Assembly (NCBI GenBank): GCA_035533275.1
Contig: DATLUD010000083.1
Span: 1 to 23,091 of the forward strand
DNA from: SCRA01 sp035533275
GTDB lineage: Bacteria > Vulcanimicrobiota > Vulcanimicrobiia > Vulcanimicrobiales > SCRA01
Direction: 5' to 3'
Length of the DNA stretch: 23,091 bases
Made by a program: the position numbers and the translations under genes. This document shows positions 7,163 to 15,704 of the stretch, piece after piece. Below the pieces are notes generated by a model, which saw nothing but the letters and a program-made list of their open reading frames with translations, made no database searches and had not been told where the DNA came from. Position 1 is the first letter of the stretch. Each line of letters opens with the position of its first letter.

Positions 7163-8268
7163 GGTATCTGTTCGAGCGAGGCGATGAGCGCCTTCATGAA
7201 CCGAGCGGCGTCGCCACCGGTGACCACACGATGGTCGAACGTCACCGATAAGGGCAGCCGGTGCCGGAAGGCCACGCCCCCGCCTTCGTTCGGCGCCGCC
7301 TCGAGGAAGATGCGTCCGGCCCCAACGATCGCTACCTGGGGAGGAACCAACAGGAGCGCCGCCTGACGCCCTGCGAGGGTCCCGAAGTTCGAAAGCGTGA
7401 TGGTGGGGTCACGCAGGTCGCTCAAGGGCAGGGTGCGCGCGAGCGCCGCGGCCTTGAGCGAATCCACGTCGCCGCGCAGGCTCTCGGCGTCTCGCCCGCC
7501 GGCGTCCCGCAACACGGGGACGATCAGCCCATCAGGCGTGTCGACGGCGATCCCCAGATCGACGCGCGGATGATGCCGAAGCACCAGCGCGCGCTCGTCG
7601 TACCACGCGTTGACGATGGGCACGGCGGCGCAAGCGGCAACGACGGCGCGAATCAGCCTCGTGGTCGCGTCGTGGTCGAGTCCCCACCATGCCTCGATGT
7701 CGGCCTGGTCCCACACGGTCGCAGCTGCGACAGCGGCGTGCGCCCGCGCCATGTTCTCGGCCATGGCGCGCCGGATGCCCGTCAGCGGCTCGCCCGCCGG
7801 GGGAGCACCCCGAGCGGAGACGGCGTGTTCCAGGTCATCGCGCGTGATGATGCCGCCGGGACCCGTGCCGGTGATGTGCGAAAGGTCGACGCCGCGCTCG
7901 CGCGCGAGCGCGCGCACCGCCGGCGAGGCCTGTACTCGCAGCGGCTTTGCCTCGGCGGGAGCGGTGCCGGCGCGTGCTTCTTTCGCCGGCGGGCCCGGAA
8001 GGGCGCCGATCACGCTGCCGGTGTCGGCGCGCGGGCCCTCCTCGAAGTCGATGAGCCCCGCCCCGACGTCCACGCGGTCGCCGGGCTTTGCCAGCAGGTG
8101 GGCGACGCGCCCGGACCGCGGTGACGGGATGTCGACGACGGCCTTGTCGGTCTCAACGGAGACCAGGGGCTCGTCCGCGGTGACGTTGTCGCCCTCGGCG
8201 ACGTGCCAAGCGATGATCTCGGCTTGCTGGAGGCCCTCGCCGAGATCCGGAAGCGCGAACGTGCTCAT
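7159..8268 (-). CDS. Dihydrolipoamide acyltransferase (E2) of a PDH/BCKDH-type complex
   Basis: A 369-aa E2 that carries acyl groups from E1 on its lipoyl arm to CoA. Domains: one lipoyl domain (1-78) with lipoylated Lys42 in ETDKAVVDIPS; an Ala/Pro linker; an E3/E1-binding domain (about 113-150, QASPAVRALARERGVDL..GTGPGGIITRDDL); and the catalytic core (about 162-369). The usual HxxxDG active-site motif reads DHRVVTGG (His346, Thr350), so the conserved Asp is Thr. Its ATG overlaps the E1beta stop (ATGA). It is short for an E2, with a single lipoyl domain. Whether the complex acts on pyruvate or branched-chain 2-oxoacids cannot be decided from E2. No E3 gene follows; the next ORF is the damaged secreted-protein copy. 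Confidence 0.93.
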   Translation of the reverse strand: MSTFALPDLGEGLQQAEIIAWHVAEGDNVTADEPLVSVETDKAVVDIPSPRSGRVAHLLAKPGDRVDVGAGLIDFEEGPRADTGSVIGALPGPPAKEARAGTAPAEAKPLRVQASPAVRALARERGVDLSHITGTGPGGIITRDDLEHAVSARGAPPAGEPLTGIRRAMAENMARAHAAVAAATVWDQADIEAWWGLDHDATTRLIRAVVAACAAVPIVNAWYDERALVLRHHPRVDLGIAVDTPDGLIVPVLRDAGGRDAESLRGDVDSLKAAALARTLPLSDLRDPTITLSNFGTLAGRQAALLLVPPQVAIVGAGRIFLEAAPNEGGGVAFRHRLPLSVTFDHRVVTGGDAARFMKALIASLEQIP

Positions 8269-9245
8269 GCGTAGGCCATCACGCGCTCGGCGGCCGCGCC
8301 GATGCGCTCGGCGTTCGGCAGATAGACGTCCTCGAGGCGCAGCAAAGGCATCACGGTGTCGAAGCCCGTCACGCGCTGCACCGGAGCGAGCAGCGACCCA
8401 AAGGCGCCTTCCCCAACGCGCGCGGCGATCTCCCCGGCGAAGCCGCCCGTGCGCGGCGCCTCTTGAACGATGACGCAGCGTCCGGTTTTCGCTACGGACT
8501 TGAGGATCGTCTCTTCGTCGAGCGGCTTGAGCGTCGCGACGTCGATCACCTCCGCGCTCACCCCTTTGCCCTGGAGCGCCTCGGCGGCGGCGAGTGCCTC
8601 GGCCACCATGCCACCCCACGCCACCAGCGTCAAATCGCTCCCCTCACGCCGCACGAAGCAGCGGTCGAGCGGCGCGGCGACACCGTCATCCTCCACGTCC
8701 TCGCGCGCCGCTCGATACAAGCGCGTTGGTTCGAAGAAGACGACCGGATCGGGATCGCGGATCGCCGCCAAGAGGAGCCCATAGGCTTGCTTCGGGGTCG
8801 AGGGGATCACCACGCGCAGGCCGGGGATGTTCGTGAACATCGCCTCGTTGCTCTCGGAGTGATGCTCGAACGCCTTCACTCCTCCACCCCACGGCGTGCG
8901 CACGACCAGAGGGCACGTCAAGCGCCCACGCGTGCGCGTCCGAAAGCGCGACGCGTGATTGGCCAGCTGGTCGATGCACGGATAGATGAAACCGCTGAAC
9001 TGAATCTCGGCGACCGGGCGAAAACCCTGGAGGGCGAGCCCGATCGAGAGGCCGACGATGCCGGCCTCGGCGAGCGGTGTGTCGCGGACGCGCTCATCTC
9101 CGAAACGCTTCATGAGGCCATCGGTCGCGCGAAAGACGCCGCCGTCGGCGCCGACGTCCTCGCCCAGCACGAGGACGCTCTCGTCGTCGGCCATGGCCCG
9201 CGCCAACGCCAGGGTGATCGCTTGAATGAAGTTGATCTCGCTCAT
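8265..9245 (-). CDS. 2-oxoacid dehydrogenase E1 component, beta subunit (PdhB/BkdB type)
   Basis: A 326-aa transketolase-like subunit that completes the alpha2beta2 E1 active site. Family landmarks: LGEDVGADGGVFRAT (28-41), RVRDTPLAEAGIVG with the conserved catalytic Glu60, GFRPVAEIQF (75-83), the HHSES motif at 128-132 whose histidines line the ThDP/substrate channel, and PGLRVVIPSTP (141-151). The C-terminal half (from about 200) is the transketolase C domain that docks E2. Starts and stops overlap neighbours on both sides by four bases (ATGA), so E1alpha, E1beta and E2 should be made in fixed proportion. DPDPVVFFEPTRLYR fits both pyruvate and branched-chain enzymes, so no gene symbol is given. 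Confidence 0.95.
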   Translation of the reverse strand: MSEINFIQAITLALARAMADDESVLVLGEDVGADGGVFRATDGLMKRFGDERVRDTPLAEAGIVGLSIGLALQGFRPVAEIQFSGFIYPCIDQLANHASRFRTRTRGRLTCPLVVRTPWGGGVKAFEHHSESNEAMFTNIPGLRVVIPSTPKQAYGLLLAAIRDPDPVVFFEPTRLYRAAREDVEDDGVAAPLDRCFVRREGSDLTLVAWGGMVAEALAAAEALQGKGVSAEVIDVATLKPLDEETILKSVAKTGRCVIVQEAPRTGGFAGEIAARVGEGAFGSLLAPVQRVTGFDTVMPLLRLEDVYLPNAERIGAAAERVMAYA

Positions 9246-10327
9246 CGCAGAGCACTCTCCTTTTGGCGCCGTAACTCCGCAGGCAGCGTCGCATAGGTGA
9301 AATCGAAGATCGTGGACGGCGCCTGGGGAGGGGTCGCGAGGTACGCCTCGGCCGCGGCATCCATCTCGCCTTTCATCTCCGCGAGCACGCGCTCTTGGTC
9401 GTCCCTGCTCCACTTCCCGATCGAGGTGAGATAGCTCTGTAAGCGCCTGACGGGCTCCTCGTCCCAATGTGGACTGACTTCGGCATCGCTGCGATACCGG
9501 CTCGCGTCGTCGGCGGTCGTGTGATCGCCCAGACGGTAGGTCAGCGCCTCGATCAGGCTCGGTCCCCCGCCCGCGCGCGCGCGTTCGAGCGCCGCCGCGC
9601 AGACCGCATGCATGGCGAGCACGTCGTTGCCGTCGACCTGCTCGCCGCGCACCCCGGCCGCGACCCCCTTCTGAGCAAGGGTCTCGGCGGCGCTCTGCTT
9701 ACGGCGAGGGAGCGAGATCGCCCATTGGTTGTTGTTGATCACGTAGACGACGGGCAGCTTCCAGACGCCGGCGAAGTTGAGGGCTTCCGCAAAGTCCCCC
9801 TTCGACGTCGCGCCGTCGCCGAAGATCGCAAGTGCCACGCGCGCCTCTTTGCGTAGCGCGAACGCCAGAGCGATGCCGACCGCGTGGGCGCTGTGACTGC
9901 CAACCGGCACGTTGTTCGGAAGATCGCCGGGCGCCTTCGCGAACGAGCTGCCCCGTTCGTCGCCGCCCCAGTAGAAGAGCAACTCCTGCGGCGTCGCCCC
10001 ACGCCACAGCTGCGCGCCGTGCTCCCGGTAGCTGGGAACGAAAACGTCTTCCGGTCGCATGGCGCTCGCAGCCCCGACGAACACGGCCTCCTGGCCCAGC
10101 GAGGGCGCGTAGCCGCCCAGACGCCCCGTGCGCTGCAGCGCGATCGCCTTCTCGTCGAACGATCGCGTCCGAACGAGGGCGCGGTACAATGCGATCGCGA
10201 GAGCGGGATCCGCGAGATTTGGGGGAAGCGTCGCGACGGGCTTGCCGTCGGGGCCGAGGTAGCGCGTGTACCCGATCCCGAAGTGCGCTCCCGGCGTCTG
10301 CTCGGACGGTATGGTCGTCTCGATCAT
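9242..10327 (-). CDS. 2-oxoacid dehydrogenase E1 component, alpha subunit (PdhA/BkdA type)
   Basis: A 361-aa ThDP-binding subunit that decarboxylates the 2-oxoacid. The ThDP/Mg motif runs from GDG (170-172) to NN (198-199) with the typical spacing. SHSAHAVGIALA (144-155) and YRLGDHTTADDASRYRS (264-280, the phosphorylation-loop region) match the Bacillus/Thermus-type PDH and BCKDH alpha subunits; the RLG-HTTADD tract is shared by both. It is the first gene of the operon, with a good SD (AGGAAGGG, 6 bases upstream). The N-terminal 35 residues (GYTRYLGPDGKPVA) also fit this group. Substrate is most likely pyruvate by similarity, with branched-chain 2-oxoacids the main alternative. Confidence 0.95.
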   Translation of the reverse strand: MIETTIPSEQTPGAHFGIGYTRYLGPDGKPVATLPPNLADPALAIALYRALVRTRSFDEKAIALQRTGRLGGYAPSLGQEAVFVGAASAMRPEDVFVPSYREHGAQLWRGATPQELLFYWGGDERGSSFAKAPGDLPNNVPVGSHSAHAVGIALAFALRKEARVALAIFGDGATSKGDFAEALNFAGVWKLPVVYVINNNQWAISLPRRKQSAAETLAQKGVAAGVRGEQVDGNDVLAMHAVCAAALERARAGGGPSLIEALTYRLGDHTTADDASRYRSDAEVSPHWDEEPVRRLQSYLTSIGKWSRDDQERVLAEMKGEMDAAAEAYLATPPQAPSTIFDFTYATLPAELRRQKESALR

Positions 10328-10572
10328 GTCGTGCCCTTCCTGGATTCGCGGAGCTCGATGGAGGCTGGGGCCCCAAGAGCCAACGGAGCCACGGGCGCGG
10401 CGGCGTCGCGAGGGCAAGCCGGCGGACGCCGGCTCCGGCCGCGACGTCCGCATCCGTCGGATCTCCGTCGTTTCTATATAGGTACCCAGCGTGAATTTGC
10501 GAGGAATGTTGTAGGAACGAGGCATGGGGCAAATTCATGCGGAGCACTCAGCCGCGTGCTAGTATCCCACTC
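10328..10572. promoter_or_regulatory. Divergent intergenic region between the dehydrogenase operon and the acyl-CoA synthetase
   Basis: A 245-base gap between divergent genes. On the minus strand a TATATA box (10480-10475), the only AT-rich block here, is a candidate -10 for the E1alpha operon, about 148 bases before its ATG; the -35 match is poor. A 7-bp hairpin (AGCCGGC/GCCGGCT, 10417-10434) lies inside the resulting 5' leader. On the plus strand the candidate -10 is listed separately. No riboswitch or known operator was recognised. Confidence 0.4.
10560..10565 (+). promoter_or_regulatory. Candidate -10 box for a leaderless acyl-CoA synthetase mRNA
   Basis: TAGTAT (TANNNT form) ends seven bases before the first ATG of the acyl-CoA synthetase gene. 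There is no Shine-Dalgarno between it and the start. A -10 at this distance places transcription initiation on or next to the ATG, as in leaderless mRNAs. No convincing -35 is seen. Confidence 0.35.
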
Positions 10573-12729
10573 ATGATGGCGATGGAGACGTTCGAGCGAT
10601 TGTTCGCGCCGCGGTCGGTCGCGCTGATCGGCGCGTCCGAGCGTCCCGGCACGGTCGGGGCGGTGACGCTCAATAACATGCGGGCGGCGAAGTTCTCCGG
10701 CATCCTCTATCTCGTCAACCCCAAGCATCCGACGCTCGGCGGGGAGAAGGCGTATCCCGACGTACGGCACCTTCCGTCTACGCCCGACCTCGGGATCGTC
10801 GTAACGCCTCCAGCTCAAGTCGCGCCGGTGATCCGAGACCTGGTCGCGGTGGGAACGAAGGCCGCCGTCGTGATCACGGCTGGGTTCGCGGAGCTGGGCG
10901 AACGCGGCGCGGCGATGCAGGAAGAGATCCTTGCCGCGGCGCGCGCGGGAGAGCTGCGCATCATCGGGCCGAACTGCCTGGGTCTCTCGATACCGGGCAT
11001 CGGCTTGAACGCGAGCTTCGCGCACCTGGCGCCGGCAAGCGGAGACCTGGCGTTCGTCAGCCAGTCCGGGGCCCTCATCACCATCGTCATGGATTGGGCG
11101 CAGCCGCGCGGCATCGGATTCTCAAAGATCGTCTCGCTCGGCGACATGGCCGACGTCGACTTCGGCGACGTGCTGGAGTACCTCGCGAACGATCCCGGCA
11201 CGCGAGCGATACTGCTCTACGTGGAAGGCATCACCGGCGCGCGGAAGTTCATGTCGGCGGCGCGCGCCGCATCGCGAGCGAAGCCCACCGTGGTGATGAA
11301 AGGTGGCCGTCATGCGGAGGGCGCGAAGGCCGCGCGGTCGCACACGGGCGCCCTTGCGGGCTCGGATGTGGTCTACGATGCCGCGTTCCGACGAGCCGGG
11401 ATGCTGCGCGTGCAGAGCATGCCGGAGATGTTCGACGCGGTCGAGACGTTGGCGTTGACGACTCCGCAGTTAGGCGATCGCCTGGCGATCCTCAGCAATG
11501 GAGGGGGTCCCGGGGTGCTGGCGACGGACGTGCTGATCTCGGACGGGGGGCGCTTGGCGCAGCTGGCACCGGAGACCATCGCGCAGCTTAGCGCGATCCT
11601 TCCGGCGACGTGGAGCCACGGGAACCCGGTCGACATGGTCGGCGACTCACCGCCGGAGCAGTACGCCCAGTCGTTGAAGGCACTCTTCCGCGATCAGGGA
11701 TGCGACGCGTTCCTCGTCCTCAACGCCCCGACGGCGCTCAACCCCTCGATCGACGCGGCGCAAGCCGTGCTCGCCGCCGTCGCGGAAGCGCGGGCCAAGG
11801 GCGAGCGGCGCAACGTCTACACGGCCTGGCTCGGGGAGCACTCCGCGGCGCCGGCTCGCGACCTTTTCGCGCGGTCGCGGATCCCGACGTACGAGACGCC
11901 GGACGACGCGGTGCACGGCTTCATGCACCGTGAGCGCTACCGCCGCAGCCAGCAGCTCCTCATGGAGGCGCCACCCGCGCTGCCGGAGCGCGCTCTCGAC
12001 GATGCGGCCATATCCGCGGCAACCGAGTCCGCCCTGGCCGCTGAGCGGCGCTGGCTGGACGCCGACGAGGTGGAGGCCGTTCTCCAGGCCTGCGGCGTTC
12101 CGACGGTCGCAAGCCGGTGCGTCGCCGGGGTCGAGCAAGCGGCGGCCGCCGCCGCGGAGCTCGCGGTTCCGGTCGCGCTCAAGCTCCGGTCTCCCGACAT
12201 CACGCACAAGAGCGACGTCGGTGCCGTCGCACTCAACCTCGACGGAGCCGAGCGTGTGCGTGCCGAGGCGCTCGCGATGCTGTCGCGGGTGAGGGCCGCG
12301 CGGCCCGATGCGCGCATCGACGGATTTCTCGTGCAGGCGATGGCCAATCGGCCCGCGGCCGTCGAGTTGATCGTCGGGATAAACGTCGACCGCGTCTTCG
12401 GGCCGGTTGTCCTCTTCGGGCAGGGCGGCACGGCGGTGGAGATGATCGCGGATACCACCGTTGAACTCGTTCCGCTCAATCGCTCGCTTGCGCGCGCGCA
12501 GATCGAGCGGACCCGGGTGTGGCGGCTCTTACAGGGATACCGCGGCCATCCGCCGGCGCAGCTGGACGCGATCGCGGGGGCGCTGATCAGCGTCGGGGCG
12601 CTCGCCGCCGCGCATCCCGAGATCACCGAGTTGGACATCAACCCGCTGCTTGCCGATGCGCAGGGCGTCCTTGCGCTGGACGCACGGATCGCCGTCGAGC
12701 GAGCGGCATCCGCTGTAGCGGTGATCTGA
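10573..12729 (+). CDS. ADP-forming acyl-CoA synthetase (acetate-CoA ligase family), fused alpha-beta
   Basis: A 718-aa nucleoside-diphosphate-forming acyl-CoA synthetase. It catalyses acyl-CoA + ADP + phosphate = acid + CoA + ATP. Domains in order: CoA-binding Rossmann domain (about 8-135, FAPRSVALIGASERPGTVG), succinyl-CoA-ligase-like domains (about 150-460) with the phosphohistidine region ARSHTGALAGSD (His257), and an ATP-grasp domain (about 490-718: KLRSPDITHKSDVGAV, FGQGGTAVE, ELDINPLL). No C-terminal GNAT domain is present, unlike the Pat-type fusions. Three ATGs lie within nine bases (10573, 10576, 10582) with no SD, and a -10-like box sits just upstream. VIT1 follows after six bases. 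Acetate, propionate or branched acids are all possible; the neighbouring dehydrogenases favour acetyl- or acyl-CoA. Confidence 0.92.
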   Translation: MMAMETFERLFAPRSVALIGASERPGTVGAVTLNNMRAAKFSGILYLVNPKHPTLGGEKAYPDVRHLPSTPDLGIVVTPPAQVAPVIRDLVAVGTKAAVVITAGFAELGERGAAMQEEILAAARAGELRIIGPNCLGLSIPGIGLNASFAHLAPASGDLAFVSQSGALITIVMDWAQPRGIGFSKIVSLGDMADVDFGDVLEYLANDPGTRAILLYVEGITGARKFMSAARAASRAKPTVVMKGGRHAEGAKAARSHTGALAGSDVVYDAAFRRAGMLRVQSMPEMFDAVETLALTTPQLGDRLAILSNGGGPGVLATDVLISDGGRLAQLAPETIAQLSAILPATWSHGNPVDMVGDSPPEQYAQSLKALFRDQGCDAFLVLNAPTALNPSIDAAQAVLAAVAEARAKGERRNVYTAWLGEHSAAPARDLFARSRIPTYETPDDAVHGFMHRERYRRSQQLLMEAPPALPERALDDAAISAATESALAAERRWLDADEVEAVLQACGVPTVASRCVAGVEQAAAAAAELAVPVALKLRSPDITHKSDVGAVALNLDGAERVRAEALAMLSRVRAARPDARIDGFLVQAMANRPAAVELIVGINVDRVFGPVVLFGQGGTAVEMIADTTVELVPLNRSLARAQIERTRVWRLLQGYRGHPPAQLDAIAGALISVGALAAAHPEITELDINPLLADAQGVLALDARIAVERAASAVAVI

Positions 12730-12735
12730 GAGACG

Positions 12736-13491
12736 ATGACGTCCGAATCCGACGACGGCGCGAAGCTCCGGGAAGGCAGGCACAGACGGCATCGTCGCCC
12801 TCGCACTCAGGCCCAACGAGACGCGCTTCAGGCGGGCATCCTCGGCGTCAACGACGGTCTCATCTCGACCTTGGCCCTCATTCTTGGCGTGGCCGGTGCC
12901 GGCAGCAGCCCGCTCGCCGTCCGAATTGCCGGCGTTGCCGGTCTCATTGCGGGCGCGTGCTCGCTGGCGGCGAGCCAATACATCGCGGCGCGAACCCGGA
13001 GCGAACGGCGCCGGAGCATCGTTCATGAGCTCCATGGCTTCGATCGCCTCGATCGAACCGCGCGCGAGCGGGTTGTGGAGCGGGAGTTGATCGAGCGGGG
13101 CATCGGCAGAGCAAGTGCGCGTGCGATCGGCAGCGCATTGGTAACCGATGTCGCTCAAGTGTCCATGATCCTCGGCCTGTTGCGCTACGGATTCAACCCT
13201 CGCGATCACAGCTCGCCGCTACGATCGACCGCGATGACCTTTGTGACTTCCGCAGCGGGAGCGTTGGTTCCGATCCTGCCGTGGTTCTTCCTCAGCGGGC
13301 GCGTTGCGATCTTGTCGTCGCTTGCGAGCGCAAGCGCCGCCGCGGTGGTCATGGGCGGAATCCTGGGCAGCGGCACGGACGGTCAGTGGCTGCGCGGCGC
13401 ACTGCGTCAGCTCGGGCTCACGCTCCTCGCGGCAGGCATCACGTACGAGCTCGGCCGCCTGTTCAATCACCTGGCGACTTCATTGCGGTAA
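12736..13491 (+). CDS. VIT1/CCC1 family iron/manganese transporter
   Basis: A 251-aa membrane protein of the vacuolar-iron-transporter family, expected to move Fe2+ or Mn2+ out of the cytosol. The family signature GILGVNDGLISTLALILGVAGA spans about residues 34-55 (helix 1). Helix 2 (AGLIAGACSLAASQYIAARTRSE) carries the usual small-residue/SQY pattern, followed by a cytoplasmic helical stretch rich in Glu/Arg and a C-terminal group of three helices (about 160-250). The N-terminus is a basic tail (REGRHRRHRRPRTQ) without the ferritin-like domain of MbfA proteins. The start is six bases after the acyl-CoA synthetase stop, with a GAGAG SD overlapping that stop, so the two are probably co-transcribed. 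Metal specificity is not resolved. Confidence 0.9.
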   Translation: MTSESDDGAKLREGRHRRHRRPRTQAQRDALQAGILGVNDGLISTLALILGVAGAGSSPLAVRIAGVAGLIAGACSLAASQYIAARTRSERRRSIVHELHGFDRLDRTARERVVERELIERGIGRASARAIGSALVTDVAQVSMILGLLRYGFNPRDHSSPLRSTAMTFVTSAAGALVPILPWFFLSGRVAILSSLASASAAAVVMGGILGSGTDGQWLRGALRQLGLTLLAAGITYELGRLFNHLATSLR

Positions 13492-13690
13492 CCGCGGCCT
13501 GAGAACACGGGGAGCCCTCTCCTGCTTCGATTCCAGCCGGCGGAGGTGGCGCGCGGCGCCGGGAATGCCTCGAGAGCATTCAGAGAAGCCCCGGCGAAGG
13601 TTAGAGGAAGAACCGGGATCGGACGTTTCGGCACGACGTCGCAATGGGAATAGCGTATGTGCCATCGGAGACCAGCGCTGGAGAGATGTC

Positions 13691-14659
13691 ATGCAGTTGA
13701 GTCGCGAGGAGCTCCTCACCGCGTACCGCCAGATGCGTACCATCCGCGAGTTCGAGGAGCGTGTCCACAAAGAGTTCGCCACCGGTCAGATTCCCGGATT
13801 CGTCCACCTCTATGCAGGCGAGGAGGCATCCGCCGTCGGCGTATGCATGCAGCTTGGCGAAAGCGATCACATCGCCAGCACCCATCGCGGTCACGGCCAT
13901 TGCATCGCGAAGGGCTGCGACGTCGGCGGCATGATGAAGGAGATCTACGGGCGCCGCGACGGGCTGTGCAAGGGCAAGGGCGGCTCGATGCACATCGCCG
14001 ACCTCTCCAAAGGGATGCTGGGCGCGAATGGCATCGTGGGAGGCGGGCCGCCGCTGGCGTGCGGAGCGGCCATGACGGCCAAGGTTCGCGGCAGAGACGG
14101 CGTGGCCGTCGCGTTCGTCGGCGACGGCGGCTTCAATCAAGGCACCACGCTCGAGTCGATGAACTTCGCCTCCGTCTACCAGCTGCCGGTGCTCTTCGTC
14201 TGCGAGGACAACGGTTACGCCGAGACCACCGCCAGCTCGTGGTCGATCGGCGGCCACAACCCGGTGCGGCGCGCGGAAGGCTTCGGGATTCCCGGCACGC
14301 GCGTCGACGGGCACGATTTCTTCGCCGTCTACCGCGCCGCCAAGGAGGCGGTCGCGCGCATGCGCGCCGGCGGCGGCCCGCAGTTCATGCACATCGAGTT
14401 CACGCGCTACTACGGCCACTTCGAAGGCGACGCGATGACCTACCGCCCGCCCGGCGAGGTGGCGGACGAGCGCAGGTACCTGGACCCCCTGACGTTCTTC
14501 CGCGCGCGGATAGCCGGTGACGGCCTCGTCGAGCAGAGCGCATTCGACCAAATCGACACCGAGGTGCTCAAGCTCATCGATCGATCGGTGGAAGAGGCCC
14601 GTTCGGCGCCGCCTCCGATCGCCGCGGATCTCACGACCGACGTCTACAAGAGCTACTGA
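13691..14659 (+). CDS. acoA: Acetoin/pyruvate dehydrogenase E1 component, alpha subunit (AcoA type)
   Basis: A 322-aa ThDP-dependent E1alpha. Landmarks: IPGFVHLYAGEEASAVG (34-50), HRGHGHCIAKG (65-75), GKGGSMHIAD (95-104), the ThDP motif from GDGGFNQG (144-151) to CEDNGYAE (171-178, Asn174), and YGHFEGD near 238. The GKGGSMH/EDNGYAE pairing is typical of AcoA and of PDH E1alpha proteins of that branch, clearly different from the E1alpha at 9242. SD GGAGAG lies 5 bases before the ATG. The 199 bases upstream hold an inverted repeat (GAATGC/GCATTC, 13563-13581) but no clear promoter. First gene of a four-gene run. Acetoin versus pyruvate cannot be settled from sequence; no acoR, acoD or acetoin-forming gene is nearby. 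Confidence 0.9.
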   Translation: MQLSREELLTAYRQMRTIREFEERVHKEFATGQIPGFVHLYAGEEASAVGVCMQLGESDHIASTHRGHGHCIAKGCDVGGMMKEIYGRRDGLCKGKGGSMHIADLSKGMLGANGIVGGGPPLACGAAMTAKVRGRDGVAVAFVGDGGFNQGTTLESMNFASVYQLPVLFVCEDNGYAETTASSWSIGGHNPVRRAEGFGIPGTRVDGHDFFAVYRAAKEAVARMRAGGGPQFMHIEFTRYYGHFEGDAMTYRPPGEVADERRYLDPLTFFRARIAGDGLVEQSAFDQIDTEVLKLIDRSVEEARSAPPPIAADLTTDVYKSY

Positions 14660-14670
14660 GGTAGGCAGAG

Positions 14671-15699
14671 ATGAGCAAGAAGACGTTCCGCCAGGCGCTC
14701 AACGAAGCGATGCGGCAGGAGATGGAGCGGGATCCCTCGGTCATCGAGATGGGCGAGGACATCGCCGGCGGCATGGGCGCCAAGGGCGAGCAGGATGCTT
14801 GGGGCGACGTGCTGGGCGCCAGCAAGGGACTTCTCCCGGAGTTCGGGCGCGGCCGCATCTTCGATACGCCCATCAGCGAGAGCGCCTTCATCGGCGCCGC
14901 CGCCGGCGCGGCCGTCACGGGCTTGCGTCCCGTCGCACAGTTGATGTTCGTCGATTTCTTCGGCGTCTGCGGCGATCAGATCATCAACCAGATGGCGAAG
15001 TTCCGCTACATGTTCGGCGGCAGGGCGACCACGCCAATCGTCATCCGAACGCTGTTCGGCGCGGGAATCAGGGCCGCCAGTCAGCACAGCCAGTGCCTCT
15101 ATCCCATCTTCACGCACATCCCCGGCCTCAAGGTGGTGATTCCGTCGTCGCCCTACGAAGCCAAGGGGCTGATGATCGCCTCGATCCGCGACGACGACCC
15201 GGTCATCTTTTTCGAGCACAAGGCCATGTACGATGATGTCGGGGAGGTGCCGGACGAGCCGTACGCGATCCCGCTGGGAAAGGCGAACGTGGTCCGCGAG
15301 GGCGGCGACGCGACCATCGTCGCCATCGGCCGCATGGTGCAGTTCGCCGTCGGCGCCGCCGAGGCTCTGCAGAAGGACGGCATCAACTGCACCGTCATCG
15401 ATCCGCGCACGACCTCGCCGCTCGATGCGGAGACGATTCTCTCGAGCGTGACGAAGACCGGCCGCTTGATCGTCGTGGACGAGGCCAGCCCGCGCTGCAA
15501 CCTGGCGACCGACATCGCCGCGCTGGCGGCGCAGAGCGCCTTCGGCTCGCTCAAGGCACCGGTCAAGATGGTCACGCCGCCGCATACGCCGGTGCCCTTC
15601 TCTCCGCAGCTCGAGGACCTCTACGTACCGGGTCCGGCGCAGATCCAGGCCGCCGTGCAGGAAGCGGTGCAGTACCGCGTGCACGCAGCCGTGCACTAG
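14671..15699 (+). CDS. acoB: Acetoin/pyruvate dehydrogenase E1 component, beta subunit (AcoB type)
   Basis: A 342-aa transketolase-like beta subunit, partner of the alpha subunit 11 bases upstream. Family landmarks: EMGEDIAGGMGAKGEQDAWG (26-45, with the insert characteristic of AcoB-like proteins), RIFDTPISESAFIG with the catalytic Glu, the QHSQ motif in place of the HHSES of the other operon, and IPGLKVVIPSSPYEAKGLM. GDATIVAIGRMV and VIDPRTTSPLD belong to the C-terminal docking domain. A GAGG SD lies just after the acoA stop. The AcoB-type insert and the QHSQ motif place it in a different subgroup from the E1beta at 8265, so the two clusters are not a simple recent duplication. Confidence 0.92.
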   Translation: MSKKTFRQALNEAMRQEMERDPSVIEMGEDIAGGMGAKGEQDAWGDVLGASKGLLPEFGRGRIFDTPISESAFIGAAAGAAVTGLRPVAQLMFVDFFGVCGDQIINQMAKFRYMFGGRATTPIVIRTLFGAGIRAASQHSQCLYPIFTHIPGLKVVIPSSPYEAKGLMIASIRDDDPVIFFEHKAMYDDVGEVPDEPYAIPLGKANVVREGGDATIVAIGRMVQFAVGAAEALQKDGINCTVIDPRTTSPLDAETILSSVTKTGRLIVVDEASPRCNLATDIAALAAQSAFGSLKAPVKMVTPPHTPVPFSPQLEDLYVPGPAQIQAAVQEAVQYRVHAAVH

Positions 15700-15704
15700 C
15701 GCCG

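Noticed and set aside
13513..13550. Similarity of GAGCCCTCTCCTGCTTC here to the sequence after the synthetase remnant at 21629
   Set aside because: Tempting as evidence that the VIT1 gene was inserted behind an ancestral synthetase, but the match is under 20 bases and decays quickly.
13563..13581. GAATGC/GCATTC inverted repeat as a terminator for VIT1
   Set aside because: It lies 72 bases past the stop, has a 7-base loop and no T-run; left as an unexplained small inverted repeat.
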